Origin: JBBQAA01 sp038254195
GTDB lineage: Bacteria; Actinomycetota; Thermoleophilia; Solirubrobacterales; Solirubrobacteraceae
NCBI GenBank assembly: GCA_038254195.1
Contig: JBBSGJ010000151.1
Location: forward strand, 1-5,633
Length of the DNA: 5,633 nucleotides
Direction: 5' to 3'
Shown here: positions 1-4,556 of the stretch, one piece after another
Position numbering within the stretch: position 1 is the first letter of the stretch
Layout of the letters: every line of letters begins with the position of its first letter
Translations under genes and position numbers: made by a program
The notes under the pieces: generated by a model
The model's database searches: none
What the model was told of the DNA's origin: nothing
What the model saw: only the letters and a program-made list of their open reading frames with translations

Positions 1-1691
1 CGGGGCACTTCCTCGAGGGACTGCACGATGCGCTGCTGGCGCTTTACCGATCCGAGGGGATCGACGCTCCCACGGCGCACCGGACGATCCTCGAGCGCCA
101 GCTCTGGGGCGCCGACATCGACACCTTCGCGGCGTCCCTCGCCGCCATCCGCCTGTTCCTCCTCGACGAGCACGCCACCGCCGCGACGGGGAACCTCTTC
201 GTCCACGACATGCTCCTGCACTCACCGGAGCGACCGGGACGGGAGCTGTTCTCGGCGGAGCTGCTCGCCGCCGAGGGCCGCGAACGGGCGGAGGCCGAGC
301 GCGCCGTGACCCTCGACCCCGGGCTCGACGACGTGGCGCCGATCGACGCGCAGCGCTTCGACGCCGTGGTCGGCAACCCCCCGTACGGGGCGCGCAAGCC
401 GGAGTACAAGCGGCGGACCTACGCCGAGCTCTACGGGCGGACCGAGCGCGACCGGCGGGCCGGAAGCGTCGCCACGGGCGCCGACGACACGTACGGGATG
501 TTCTTCGTCAACGGCATCGAGCGCCTCCGCGAGGGGGGTCGGCTCTGCCTCATCACGAACGACTCGTTCCGGTCGCTGACGACCTACACGGCGTTGCGCC
601 GGCACATCCTCGACCGGTGCAAGATCGTGGAGATCCTGCTCACCGACACCGGCCATTTCGAGGGGGTGAGCTTCGCCTTCGCGGGCATGGCCATCACGAC
701 CCTCGAGCGCTGCTCGGACCCGGCGGCGCGGAGGGCGAGCACGATCCGGCTCGTCGACACGATCCGCGACCCGCGCCGGTTTGACTCACCACCGGCGGAG
801 AAGGTGACCGAGCTGCGCCAGGAGGAGTACGAGGCGCTGCCCGAGACGCCCTTCTTCGTCGGCGTGCCGCGGGAGGTGTTCGAGTCGGCAAGGTCGTCGG
901 GGCAGGTGCGCGACGTGGCGCGGGGGCGGCAGGGACTCATCACGGCCGACGATGCCCGCTTCCTCGCGGGTATCGGCGCGCCCTATCCCCGGCTCGAGCA
1001 GACGGTCGATGCCGAGCAGGTGACGATCGACCTCACCGAGGCCGAGCAGGCCGAGGGTGCTCCGCCAGGGCGGCGGCACTGGGTGGCGTTCGCGAAGGGC
1101 GAGGGGTTCGGCGACTACTGGAGGCTTCCGGGAGTGGCGATCGACTGGTCGCGGTCCTCGGTCGAGGAGCTCGAGCGACGCGATCGTTGGGGCGCGGGAA
1201 CCTCGAGGAAGCCGCGGTTCCAGAACCGATCCCACTACTTCAAGCCAGGGCTCACGTACTCGGTGGTGTCGAGCGGTCGGCTGTCGGTGCGACTACTGCC
1301 CGCCGGGTGCATCTTCAGCGACAAGGGGAGCGCGATCTTTGTGGAGAACGGCGAGGTCGACGAGCTGTTCCTGCTCGGCTACCTGAACTCGGCACTGGCG
1401 ACGTACTTCATGAAGAAGATCGTGAACACGACCGCGACGGCTCACATCGGCTACATCGAGAAGCTGCCCTTCCGGCGCCCCGACCCCAGCCTGCACGAGG
1501 AGGTCGCCGAACGGGTCGACCGCATCGTCGCGGCGCTCAAGGAAAGCCTCGACGCCGATGTGCGATCACTGCGAGACGAGGTGGACGACCTCATCTTCGA
1601 TCTCTTCGAGATCCACGAGTCGCGCGCCGAGGTGCGCCGCTTCTTCGGCGCCGTCGGTCGTGTGGAACGCGACGATCAGGTCAGCGAGTAG
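1..1691 (+). CDS. N6-adenine DNA methyltransferase with C-terminal specificity region (Eco57I/TaqI/PglX-like), 5' truncated by the window
   Basis: The reading frame is open from the left edge (first full codon at base 3) to TAG at 1689-1691, giving 562 visible residues. It begins at GHFLEGL, which matches the end of methyltransferase motif I (usually a GSGHFL-type SAM-binding loop). GADID (residues 36-40) follows as the acidic SAM-binding segment. The catalytic NPPY is at residues 125-128 (bases 375-386), preceded by FDAVVG, and LREGGRLCLITNDSF (175-189) fits the next core strand and helix. These identify a gamma-class N6-adenine methylase. The C-terminal half resembles TaqI-C/PglX target-recognition regions: RGRQGLITADDARFL, an LNSALATYF stretch, and IGYIEKLPF near bases 1446-1472. 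The ATG at 210 is internal, because the conserved N-terminal motifs lie upstream of it. Whether this is a type IIG restriction enzyme, a BREX PglX or a solitary methylase cannot be decided, since any nuclease domain or partner genes would lie to the left. Confidence 0.9.
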   Translation, partial: GHFLEGLHDALLALYRSEGIDAPTAHRTILERQLWGADIDTFAASLAAIRLFLLDEHATAATGNLFVHDMLLHSPERPGRELFSAELLAAEGRERAEAERAVTLDPGLDDVAPIDAQRFDAVVGNPPYGARKPEYKRRTYAELYGRTERDRRAGSVATGADDTYGMFFVNGIERLREGGRLCLITNDSFRSLTTYTALRRHILDRCKIVEILLTDTGHFEGVSFAFAGMAITTLERCSDPAARRASTIRLVDTIRDPRRFDSPPAEKVTELRQEEYEALPETPFFVGVPREVFESARSSGQVRDVARGRQGLITADDARFLAGIGAPYPRLEQTVDAEQVTIDLTEAEQAEGAPPGRRHWVAFAKGEGFGDYWRLPGVAIDWSRSSVEELERRDRWGAGTSRKPRFQNRSHYFKPGLTYSVVSSGRLSVRLLPAGCIFSDKGSAIFVENGEVDELFLLGYLNSALATYFMKKIVNTTATAHIGYIEKLPFRRPDPSLHEEVAERVDRIVAALKESLDADVRSLRDEVDDLIFDLFEIHESRAEVRRFFGAVGRVERDDQVSE

Positions 1692-2005
1692 ACCGCCACG
1701 TGATTGCGCCGTGCGAGGCCCGTGCGGTCGAGCGCGGCGTGGAGCCCGGGCTCGCAGCCCTCGGCGGGCAGGAGCTCGAGCGGACAGAGCGCCCCGGTCT
1801 TCGGCATCCGGCGCCCGGCGAGCTCCTCGAGCCGGGCGTCGAGCTCCCGGCCCTCGAGGTCGGCGGGGACGACCGCCGCCCCGACCCAGGTCACTCCGCC
1901 CGGCCCCGCGGCGAGGACGAGATCCTCGTCGCGCGAGACGGGCCAGCCACCGTCGCGGTAGTACCGCTCGAGGTGGGACAGGAGCTGCTCGCGATCGGAG
2001 TCCAC
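1676..2005 (-). CDS. Small unrecognised protein, 109 aa
   Basis: I do not recognise this family. From the GTG at 2005 it encodes 109 residues and ends with TGA at 1676-1678. It looks like a real soluble alpha/beta protein: an amphipathic start (DREQLLSHLERYYRDGGWPV), a charged segment with DEDLVLAAGPGGVTWVGAAVVPADL, a helix ELDARLEELAGRRMP, then LCPLELLPAEGC with cysteines at 74 and 84, and a strand-like end (NHVAVYSL). There is no signal peptide or membrane segment. An earlier in-frame GTG at 2071 would add 22 Pro/Ser/Thr-rich residues encoded over the tail of the upstream gene. That looks like shadow sequence, so 2005 is preferred although neither start has a clear ribosome binding site. 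The gene lies 34 bp behind the winged-helix gene and is probably co-transcribed with it. Its last 16 bp overlap the convergent methyltransferase gene. Confidence 0.68.
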   Translation of the reverse strand: MDSDREQLLSHLERYYRDGGWPVSRDEDLVLAAGPGGVTWVGAAVVPADLEGRELDARLEELAGRRMPKTGALCPLELLPAEGCEPGLHAALDRTGLARRNHVAVYSLT

Positions 2006-2039
2006 GCGAGGGATGGTGCGCCCCGGCGCGGACGGATGC

Positions 2040-2474
2040 TCAGTCGGCGTCGGGCTCGGCGGCCGTGGCACCGCCCTGAGCCATGCGCCACCCCTTGCCG
2101 TCGCGCTCCACCTGCCCCTCCTTCTCGAGGGTGGGGAGGATGCGGTAGAGGTAGTTGGGCTGGATGTCCATCGCCTCGGCCAGATCGCGGATGCTGATGC
2201 CCGGGCGCGCCCGGACGAGCTCGAGCGCCTGCGTGGCGCGGGTGTCAGCGCCGCTGCGGGGGCGACCGCGCCGGCGGCCGTTCCCGCTGCTACCCGACCG
2301 CGACCCGCGCGGGCGGCCGGGGCCGCGGCGCGGGGGCGAGGCCGCGGGGGTGTCCGTCACGCCGGCGAGCGCCCCGCGCGCGGCCTCGAGCCGATGGAAC
2401 TCCTCGACGAGCGGACGCAGCTCCTTGAGCCGGTCGTCTATCTCCTTCACCTTCGCGTCGAGGAAGTCAGCCAC
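2040..2474 (-). CDS. Coiled-coil, AT-hook and winged-helix DNA-binding protein
   Basis: This is a 144-residue protein with three parts. Residues 1-36 form a charged helix of coiled-coil type (ADFLDAKVKEIDDRLKELRP), suggesting dimerisation. Residues 43-75 are a basic Gly/Pro/Arg linker holding two AT-hook-like cores, GRPR at 53-56 and at 70-73. Residues 78-131 form a winged helix: TQALELVRARPGISIRDLAE is followed by the recognition helix around QPNYLYRILPTLEKEG and a wing at VERDGKGWRM. The Ala/Glu/Asp tail is probably disordered. The start is GTG at 2474-2472, because GGAGG lies 5 nt upstream of it; the adjacent TTG at 2477 would leave only 2 nt. The likely role is transcriptional regulation or nucleoid-type DNA binding, but the target is unknown. 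Its own upstream region carries small palindromes, so autoregulation is possible but only inferred. Proteins of this build seem common in Thermoleophilia, from memory. Confidence 0.87.
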   Translation of the reverse strand: MADFLDAKVKEIDDRLKELRPLVEEFHRLEAARGALAGVTDTPAASPPRRGPGRPRGSRSGSSGNGRRRGRPRSGADTRATQALELVRARPGISIRDLAEAMDIQPNYLYRILPTLEKEGQVERDGKGWRMAQGGATAAEPDAD

Positions 2475-2479
2475 CAAAG

Positions 2480-2484
2480 CCTCC
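2480..2484 (-). promoter_or_regulatory. Shine-Dalgarno site that sets the start of the winged-helix gene
   Basis: The minus strand reads GGAGG, then CTTTG, then GTG. The 5-nt spacing selects the GTG at 2474 over the TTG at 2477. It is the clearest ribosome binding site in the window. Confidence 0.75.
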
Positions 2485-2566
2485 GTTCACAGATCAGTCG
2501 ATGTCGGTGGCAAGCGTAACAGTATGAGGTGTACCGATGCGAATCTGGGTAGCCGCTGGCAACCCT

Positions 2567-2591
2567 GCACAGTGCTTGGCGCATTGTGCGC
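2567..2591. repeat. Two adjacent small palindromes, possible operator
   Basis: GCACAGTGC (2567-2575) is an inverted repeat around a central A. GCGCATTGTGCGC (2579-2591) is a perfect 5-bp inverted repeat with a 3-base centre. The cores GCACAGTGC and GCATTGTGC agree at 7 of 9 positions and their starts are 14 bp apart. They lie about 95-115 bp upstream of the winged-helix start codon, where a dimeric regulator could bind. Chance is possible at this GC content. Confidence 0.3.
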
Positions 2592-2595
2592 GATG

Positions 2596-2656
2596 GCGGC
2601 GGTCGGTACGGGCCACGCCGGGGGCGGGGCCTATGAGACCGGACGCGGCGGTCGGT
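2596..2656. repeat. 12-bp direct repeat flanking a hairpin
   Basis: GCGGCGGTCGGT occurs at 2596-2607 and again, identically, at 2645-2656. The copies are 49 bp apart start to start and bracket the hairpin at 2611-2631. The function is unknown. Low-complexity GC-rich sequence makes chance repeats fairly likely. Confidence 0.35.
2611..2631 (-). terminator. GC-rich hairpin, possible end of the SDR-SRPBCC transcript
   Basis: Bases 2611-2614 (GGCC) pair with 2628-2631. After one mismatch, 2616-2619 (CGCC) pair with 2623-2626 around a 3-base loop, giving an eight-pair stem. It lies 47 bp beyond the stop codon of the SRPBCC gene on the minus strand. No T-tract follows on either strand, so it is not a classical intrinsic terminator, although high-GC actinobacteria often lack the tract. 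Confidence 0.3.
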
Positions 2657-2678
2657 CAGGCGCGAGCCGGAATGACCC

Positions 2679-3125
2679 TCAGCGTTCGACGAGCGCCTTG
2701 AGCTTCCGGAGCGAGGCCTTCGCCTCCCGCTCCGACAGCCCGCCCACGAGCACCCGCGACGCGATGGATCCCAGCGGTCCCATGGGAGCCTTGAGCTCGT
2801 TGACGTAGTCGAAGCGGGTGCCGCCGTCGACCTCGGTGAAGTCGTCCCGGGTGAGGGCGACCGAGCGTGCGGGCCCGCGCCCCTCGAGCACCGCGTGGTG
2901 GGGGGGGTCCCACTCGGCCACCCGCCACTTCACGTCGAACTTCACCCCGCGCAGGCACAGGGTCTGCTCGAGGGTGGCCTCGGACACGAGCGGGTCCGAC
3001 GAGACGGACTTCAGCCCGCGGTGGATGGTCACCCAGTCACCGAACCGATCGGGATCCATCACCACGTCCCAGATCTCCTGGGGGGCGGCGGCGATGGTGA
3101 TCGAGGTGCGGACGGTATCGGCCAT
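2679..3125 (-). CDS. SRPBCC (START/polyketide cyclase-like) family protein
   Basis: This is a 148-residue protein that fits the usual 140-160 residues of a single-domain SRPBCC protein. The hallmark N-terminus is visible: a first strand (TVRTSITIAAAP), then the helix QEIWDVVMDPDRFGDW (16-31). Alternating strands of the helix-grip cavity follow (TLEQTLCLRGVKFDVKWRV, HHAVLEGRGPARSVALTRDDF), then DGGTRFDYVNEL and the long closing helix ending LSEREAKASLRKLKALVER. Such proteins bind hydrophobic ligands in a cavity and include aromatase/cyclases and lipid carriers; neither ligand nor reaction can be read here. No signal peptide is present, so it is cytoplasmic. The start is ATG at 3125, 15 bp after the stop of the SDR gene, so the two are probably one transcript. 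There is no strong ribosome binding site. The side-by-side pairing of SDR and SRPBCC suggests the same pathway, by inference. Confidence 0.88.
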   Translation of the reverse strand: MADTVRTSITIAAAPQEIWDVVMDPDRFGDWVTIHRGLKSVSSDPLVSEATLEQTLCLRGVKFDVKWRVAEWDPPHHAVLEGRGPARSVALTRDDFTEVDGGTRFDYVNELKAPMGPLGSIASRVLVGGLSEREAKASLRKLKALVER

Positions 3126-3140
3126 GAGCGGGCGGGGACC

Positions 3141-4058
3141 CTAGCGGGCGACGAGTCGCTCGTCGCGCTCCCAGTCGCGCAGGGCGCGCTCCACGGCGGC
3201 GTCGAAGGAATGCAGGCGCACGCCGAGCACCCGGGCGGCGGTGCCGTCGCGCGGGAGGAGGTCGCGCTCGAGGCCGGCCATGAGCGGGCCGACGAGCGCG
3301 TGGTCCTCACCTGCGATCGCGGCGGCGACCCGGGAGGCGACCGGGGTGAGGGTGAGCGCGTCCAGCCGCAGGGTGGGGCGGTCGAGGAGCATGAGGTCGC
3401 GGATACGTTCGATGATCGCTCCGTAGGTGAGGACCTCCGGGCCGGCGATGTCGAACGAGCCTCCCCCCGCCTCCTCCGAATCGACCGCGGCGACGAGGAA
3501 CGCGATCACGTCGCGCCCGTCGATGGGCTGGGTGCGCCGCTCATGCCAGGCGGGCAGGGCGAGGACGGGCAGGCGCTCGACGAGGCGGACGAGGAAGCGG
3601 AAGGAGCGCGAGCGGGCGCCGATGACGATGGACGCGCGCAGGGCGATCGAGTCGGGGATCCCCGCGAGGACCTCGCGCTCCACGGCCAGGCGGGAGGCGA
3701 GGTGCGGCGAGGGCGCGGCGCCGGGGGGAACGAGGCCGCCGAGGTAGACGATCCGGGACACGCCCGCGCGCCGGGCGGCACCGAGGAACGTCTCGGTCGC
3801 CCGGCGCTCGGAGGCGGCGAAGCCGTCCTGCGCGGCGGCCTCCATCGAGTGGATGAGGTAGTAGGCGACGTCGATCCCCTCGAGCGCCGCGTCGAGCCCG
3901 GCGCCCGTCAGGGCGTCGCCCCGGACGAGCGGGATGCCCGGGACCGTGACCCGTCCGGGGTCCCGCGCGAAGCCCCGCACCGCGTGCCCGGCATCGAGCA
4001 GCGCGGGGGCCAGGGCCGCCCCCACGTAGCCCGAGACACCGGTGACCAGGGTCCTCAC
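3141..4058 (-). CDS. Atypical NAD(P)-binding short-chain dehydrogenase (SDR), YbjT/SDR_a5-like
   Basis: From the GTG at 4058 this is a 305-residue protein starting RTLVTGVSGYVG, whose TGxxGxxG loop (residues 6-13) is the dinucleotide-binding motif of extended and atypical SDRs. GFARDP (29-34) follows the second strand, and Arg32 may favour NADP. VRGD (45-48) and YYLIHSM (66-72) are typical of the YbjT-like atypical group. The catalytic YxxxK appears to be replaced by HLASR (His119, Arg123), so classical SDR chemistry is doubtful; a regulatory, isomerase-like or flavin/NADP-sensing role is possible. The conserved FDIAGPEVLTYGAII segment near the C-terminus fits the substrate-side subdomain. 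An ATG at 4118 would add 20 Arg/Gly/Pro-rich residues before the motif, unlike family members, so GTG 4058 is chosen. It is the first gene of a probable operon with the SRPBCC gene. Confidence 0.85.
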   Translation of the reverse strand: MRTLVTGVSGYVGAALAPALLDAGHAVRGFARDPGRVTVPGIPLVRGDALTGAGLDAALEGIDVAYYLIHSMEAAAQDGFAASERRATETFLGAARRAGVSRIVYLGGLVPPGAAPSPHLASRLAVEREVLAGIPDSIALRASIVIGARSRSFRFLVRLVERLPVLALPAWHERRTQPIDGRDVIAFLVAAVDSEEAGGGSFDIAGPEVLTYGAIIERIRDLMLLDRPTLRLDALTLTPVASRVAAAIAGEDHALVGPLMAGLERDLLPRDGTAARVLGVRLHSFDAAVERALRDWERDERLVAR

Positions 4059-4064
4059 GTACCT

Positions 4065-4070
4065 ACCGTA
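4065..4070 (-). promoter_or_regulatory. Possible -10 box giving a leaderless SDR transcript
   Basis: On the minus strand TACGGT (the actinobacterial TAnnnT pattern) is followed by six bases, AGGTAC, and then the GTG start at 4058. That spacing would put transcription initiation at or next to the start codon. No -35 hexamer is visible, and the short motif may be chance. The alternative reading is that GGTAGG acts as a weak ribosome binding site. Confidence 0.28.
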
Positions 4071-4170
4071 CGGGCGGGGCGGGCCGGCTGGGCTCCTGCG
4101 ACCGCGGCGACCGCGCATCGCCCCCGCTGCTCGCCGATCGGTCGGAAGAAAAAGCGCCGAAATAGCGGGA

Positions 4171-4226
4171 CGATCCTCCTACCCGAGCCAGAACTTCCTG
4201 CAAATAGGGTCTTTCGGCCCGGATCG
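4171..4226 (+). ncRNA. Candidate structured leader upstream of the Cys-rich gene
   Basis: CGATCC (4171-4176) can pair with GGATCG (4221-4226). Directly inside the 3' strand is a hairpin, GGGTC (4207-4211) with GGCCC (4216-4220), five pairs including one G-U, around a TTTC loop, so the two helices would stack end to end. ACCC at 4181-4184 could alternatively pair with GGGT at 4207-4210, which would allow two states. I cannot match it to a named riboswitch class. Evidence is one sequence only, without covariation. Confidence 0.25.
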
Positions 4227-4296
4227 ACGAAGTCCGTGCGTTTTGCGGGAATCACCCTTGCCGAGGGGGGCGAGATCGGATTGGATGACGCTTGCG

Positions 4297-4518
4297 ATGG
4301 CCAAGGGAATCCCCAAGCCGACCTGCGAGAGCTGCTTCTTCAGCCGCCAGGGCCTCTGCGCCCTCTCCGAGGAGGAGGCCTGCGCGACCTACCGCGCCTC
4401 GCCGGGCGACACCCTCGAGCCTCCGCGCCAGATGCGCTTCGTCTTCCGGCAGGAGCGGCGCACCCGGACGGTCTGGGCGTTCCCCGACCCGGCCGAGACC
4501 GTCGCCGTCCCCGCCTGA
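4297..4518 (+). CDS. Small four-cysteine protein, putative metal-binding, 73 aa
   Basis: From ATG 4297 the protein starts MAKGIPKPTCESC and ends with TGA at 4516-4518. Cysteines sit at residues 10, 13, 21 and 29 in a CxxC-x7-C-x7-C pattern, which suggests a zinc site or possibly an Fe-S cluster. The second half is basic and aromatic (PPRQMRFVFRQERRTRTVWAF), like a beta hairpin that could contact nucleic acid or a partner. No signal peptide or membrane segment is present. I do not recognise a named family. The protein-like composition and ordered cysteines argue against a chance frame. An in-frame ATG at 4285 would add MTLA; the 4297 start is preferred because MAKGIPKP reads as a natural N-terminus, but no good ribosome binding site decides it. 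It precedes the PAS sensor gene by 38 bp on the same strand, so shared function is possible but unproven. Confidence 0.75.
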   Translation: MAKGIPKPTCESCFFSRQGLCALSEEEACATYRASPGDTLEPPRQMRFVFRQERRTRTVWAFPDPAETVAVPA

Positions 4519-4520
4519 CC

Positions 4521-4548
4521 TAAAGGGATTCCCTCCCACGGTCGAAAC
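4521..4548 (+). promoter_or_regulatory. Sigma-28 (FliA/WhiG)-like promoter candidate for the PAS sensor gene
   Basis: TAAAGGGA (4521-4528) is followed after 12 bp by GTCGAAAC (4541-4548). The sigma-28 consensus is TAAAGTTT, about 11 bp, then GCCGATAA. The match is 5 of 8 in the -35 element (the key TAAAG) and 5 of 8 in the -10 element. Initiation would fall about 7-9 bases downstream, at or just before the ATG at 4557. The spacer overlaps a short palindrome, AGGGATTCCCT (4524-4534). This is a by-eye match only. Confidence 0.38.
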
Positions 4549-4556
4549 CCGGGGAG

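Larger units (their letters stand above)
2475..2678. other. Intergenic region between two minus-strand units
   Basis: This stretch of about 200 bp has no supportable gene. The half nearest the winged-helix gene (about 2485-2590) is visibly less GC-rich than the flanking genes and should hold that gene's promoter. I could not find a convincing -35/-10 pair on the minus strand: CATACT around 2520 is -10-like, but no -35 sits at the right distance. It also contains two small inverted repeats (2567-2591), a GC-rich hairpin (2611-2631) and a 12-bp direct repeat (2596-2656), listed separately. Confidence 0.6.
4059..4296. other. Divergent intergenic region between SDR and Cys-rich genes
   Basis: About 240 bp lie between oppositely oriented genes, so promoters for both directions belong here. 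The right half (about 4141-4250) is noticeably richer in A and T than the surrounding genes, with runs such as GAAGAAAAAG, GCAAATAG and GTTTTGCGG. CCGATCGG at 4134-4141 is an 8-bp palindrome. Potential RNA hairpins occur at 4171-4226 and at 4255-4267 (CCCT pairing with AGGG). No coding frame across it has protein-like character. I see no convincing sigma-70 promoter pair on either strand. Confidence 0.6.

Noticed and set aside
210..212. ATG as the start of the methyltransferase
   Set aside because: Conserved motif I end (GHFL) and the GADID segment are encoded upstream in the same frame, so this ATG is internal.
222..656. Minus-strand open frame of 144 codons inside the methyltransferase
   Set aside because: It lies fully opposite the NPPY-containing region and shows no independent protein features.
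1187..2197. Plus-strand open frame of 336 codons crossing the methyltransferase end
   Set aside because: It spans the stop of the methyltransferase and runs antisense to two plausible minus-strand genes, with Arg-rich low-complexity sequence.
4116..4118. ATG as the start of the SDR gene
   Set aside because: The added 20 residues are Arg/Gly/Pro-rich and precede a Rossmann strand that normally begins within a few residues of the N-terminus.
4141..4260. Cyclic-di-GMP, cobalamin or glutamine riboswitch
   Set aside because: I looked for the conserved core sequences of these classes and did not find them, so no class is assigned.
2895..4523. Plus-strand open frame of 542 codons opposite the SRPBCC and SDR genes
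   Set aside because: Composition is Gly/Arg/Asp/His-rich with no domain pattern, as expected antisense to GC-rich genes. The minus strand has recognisable SDR and SRPBCC motifs in the same DNA.
4524..4534. AGGGATTCCCT palindrome as a terminator of the Cys-rich gene
   Set aside because: The stem is only four pairs with a 3-base loop and no T-tract, and it overlaps the better-supported promoter candidate.
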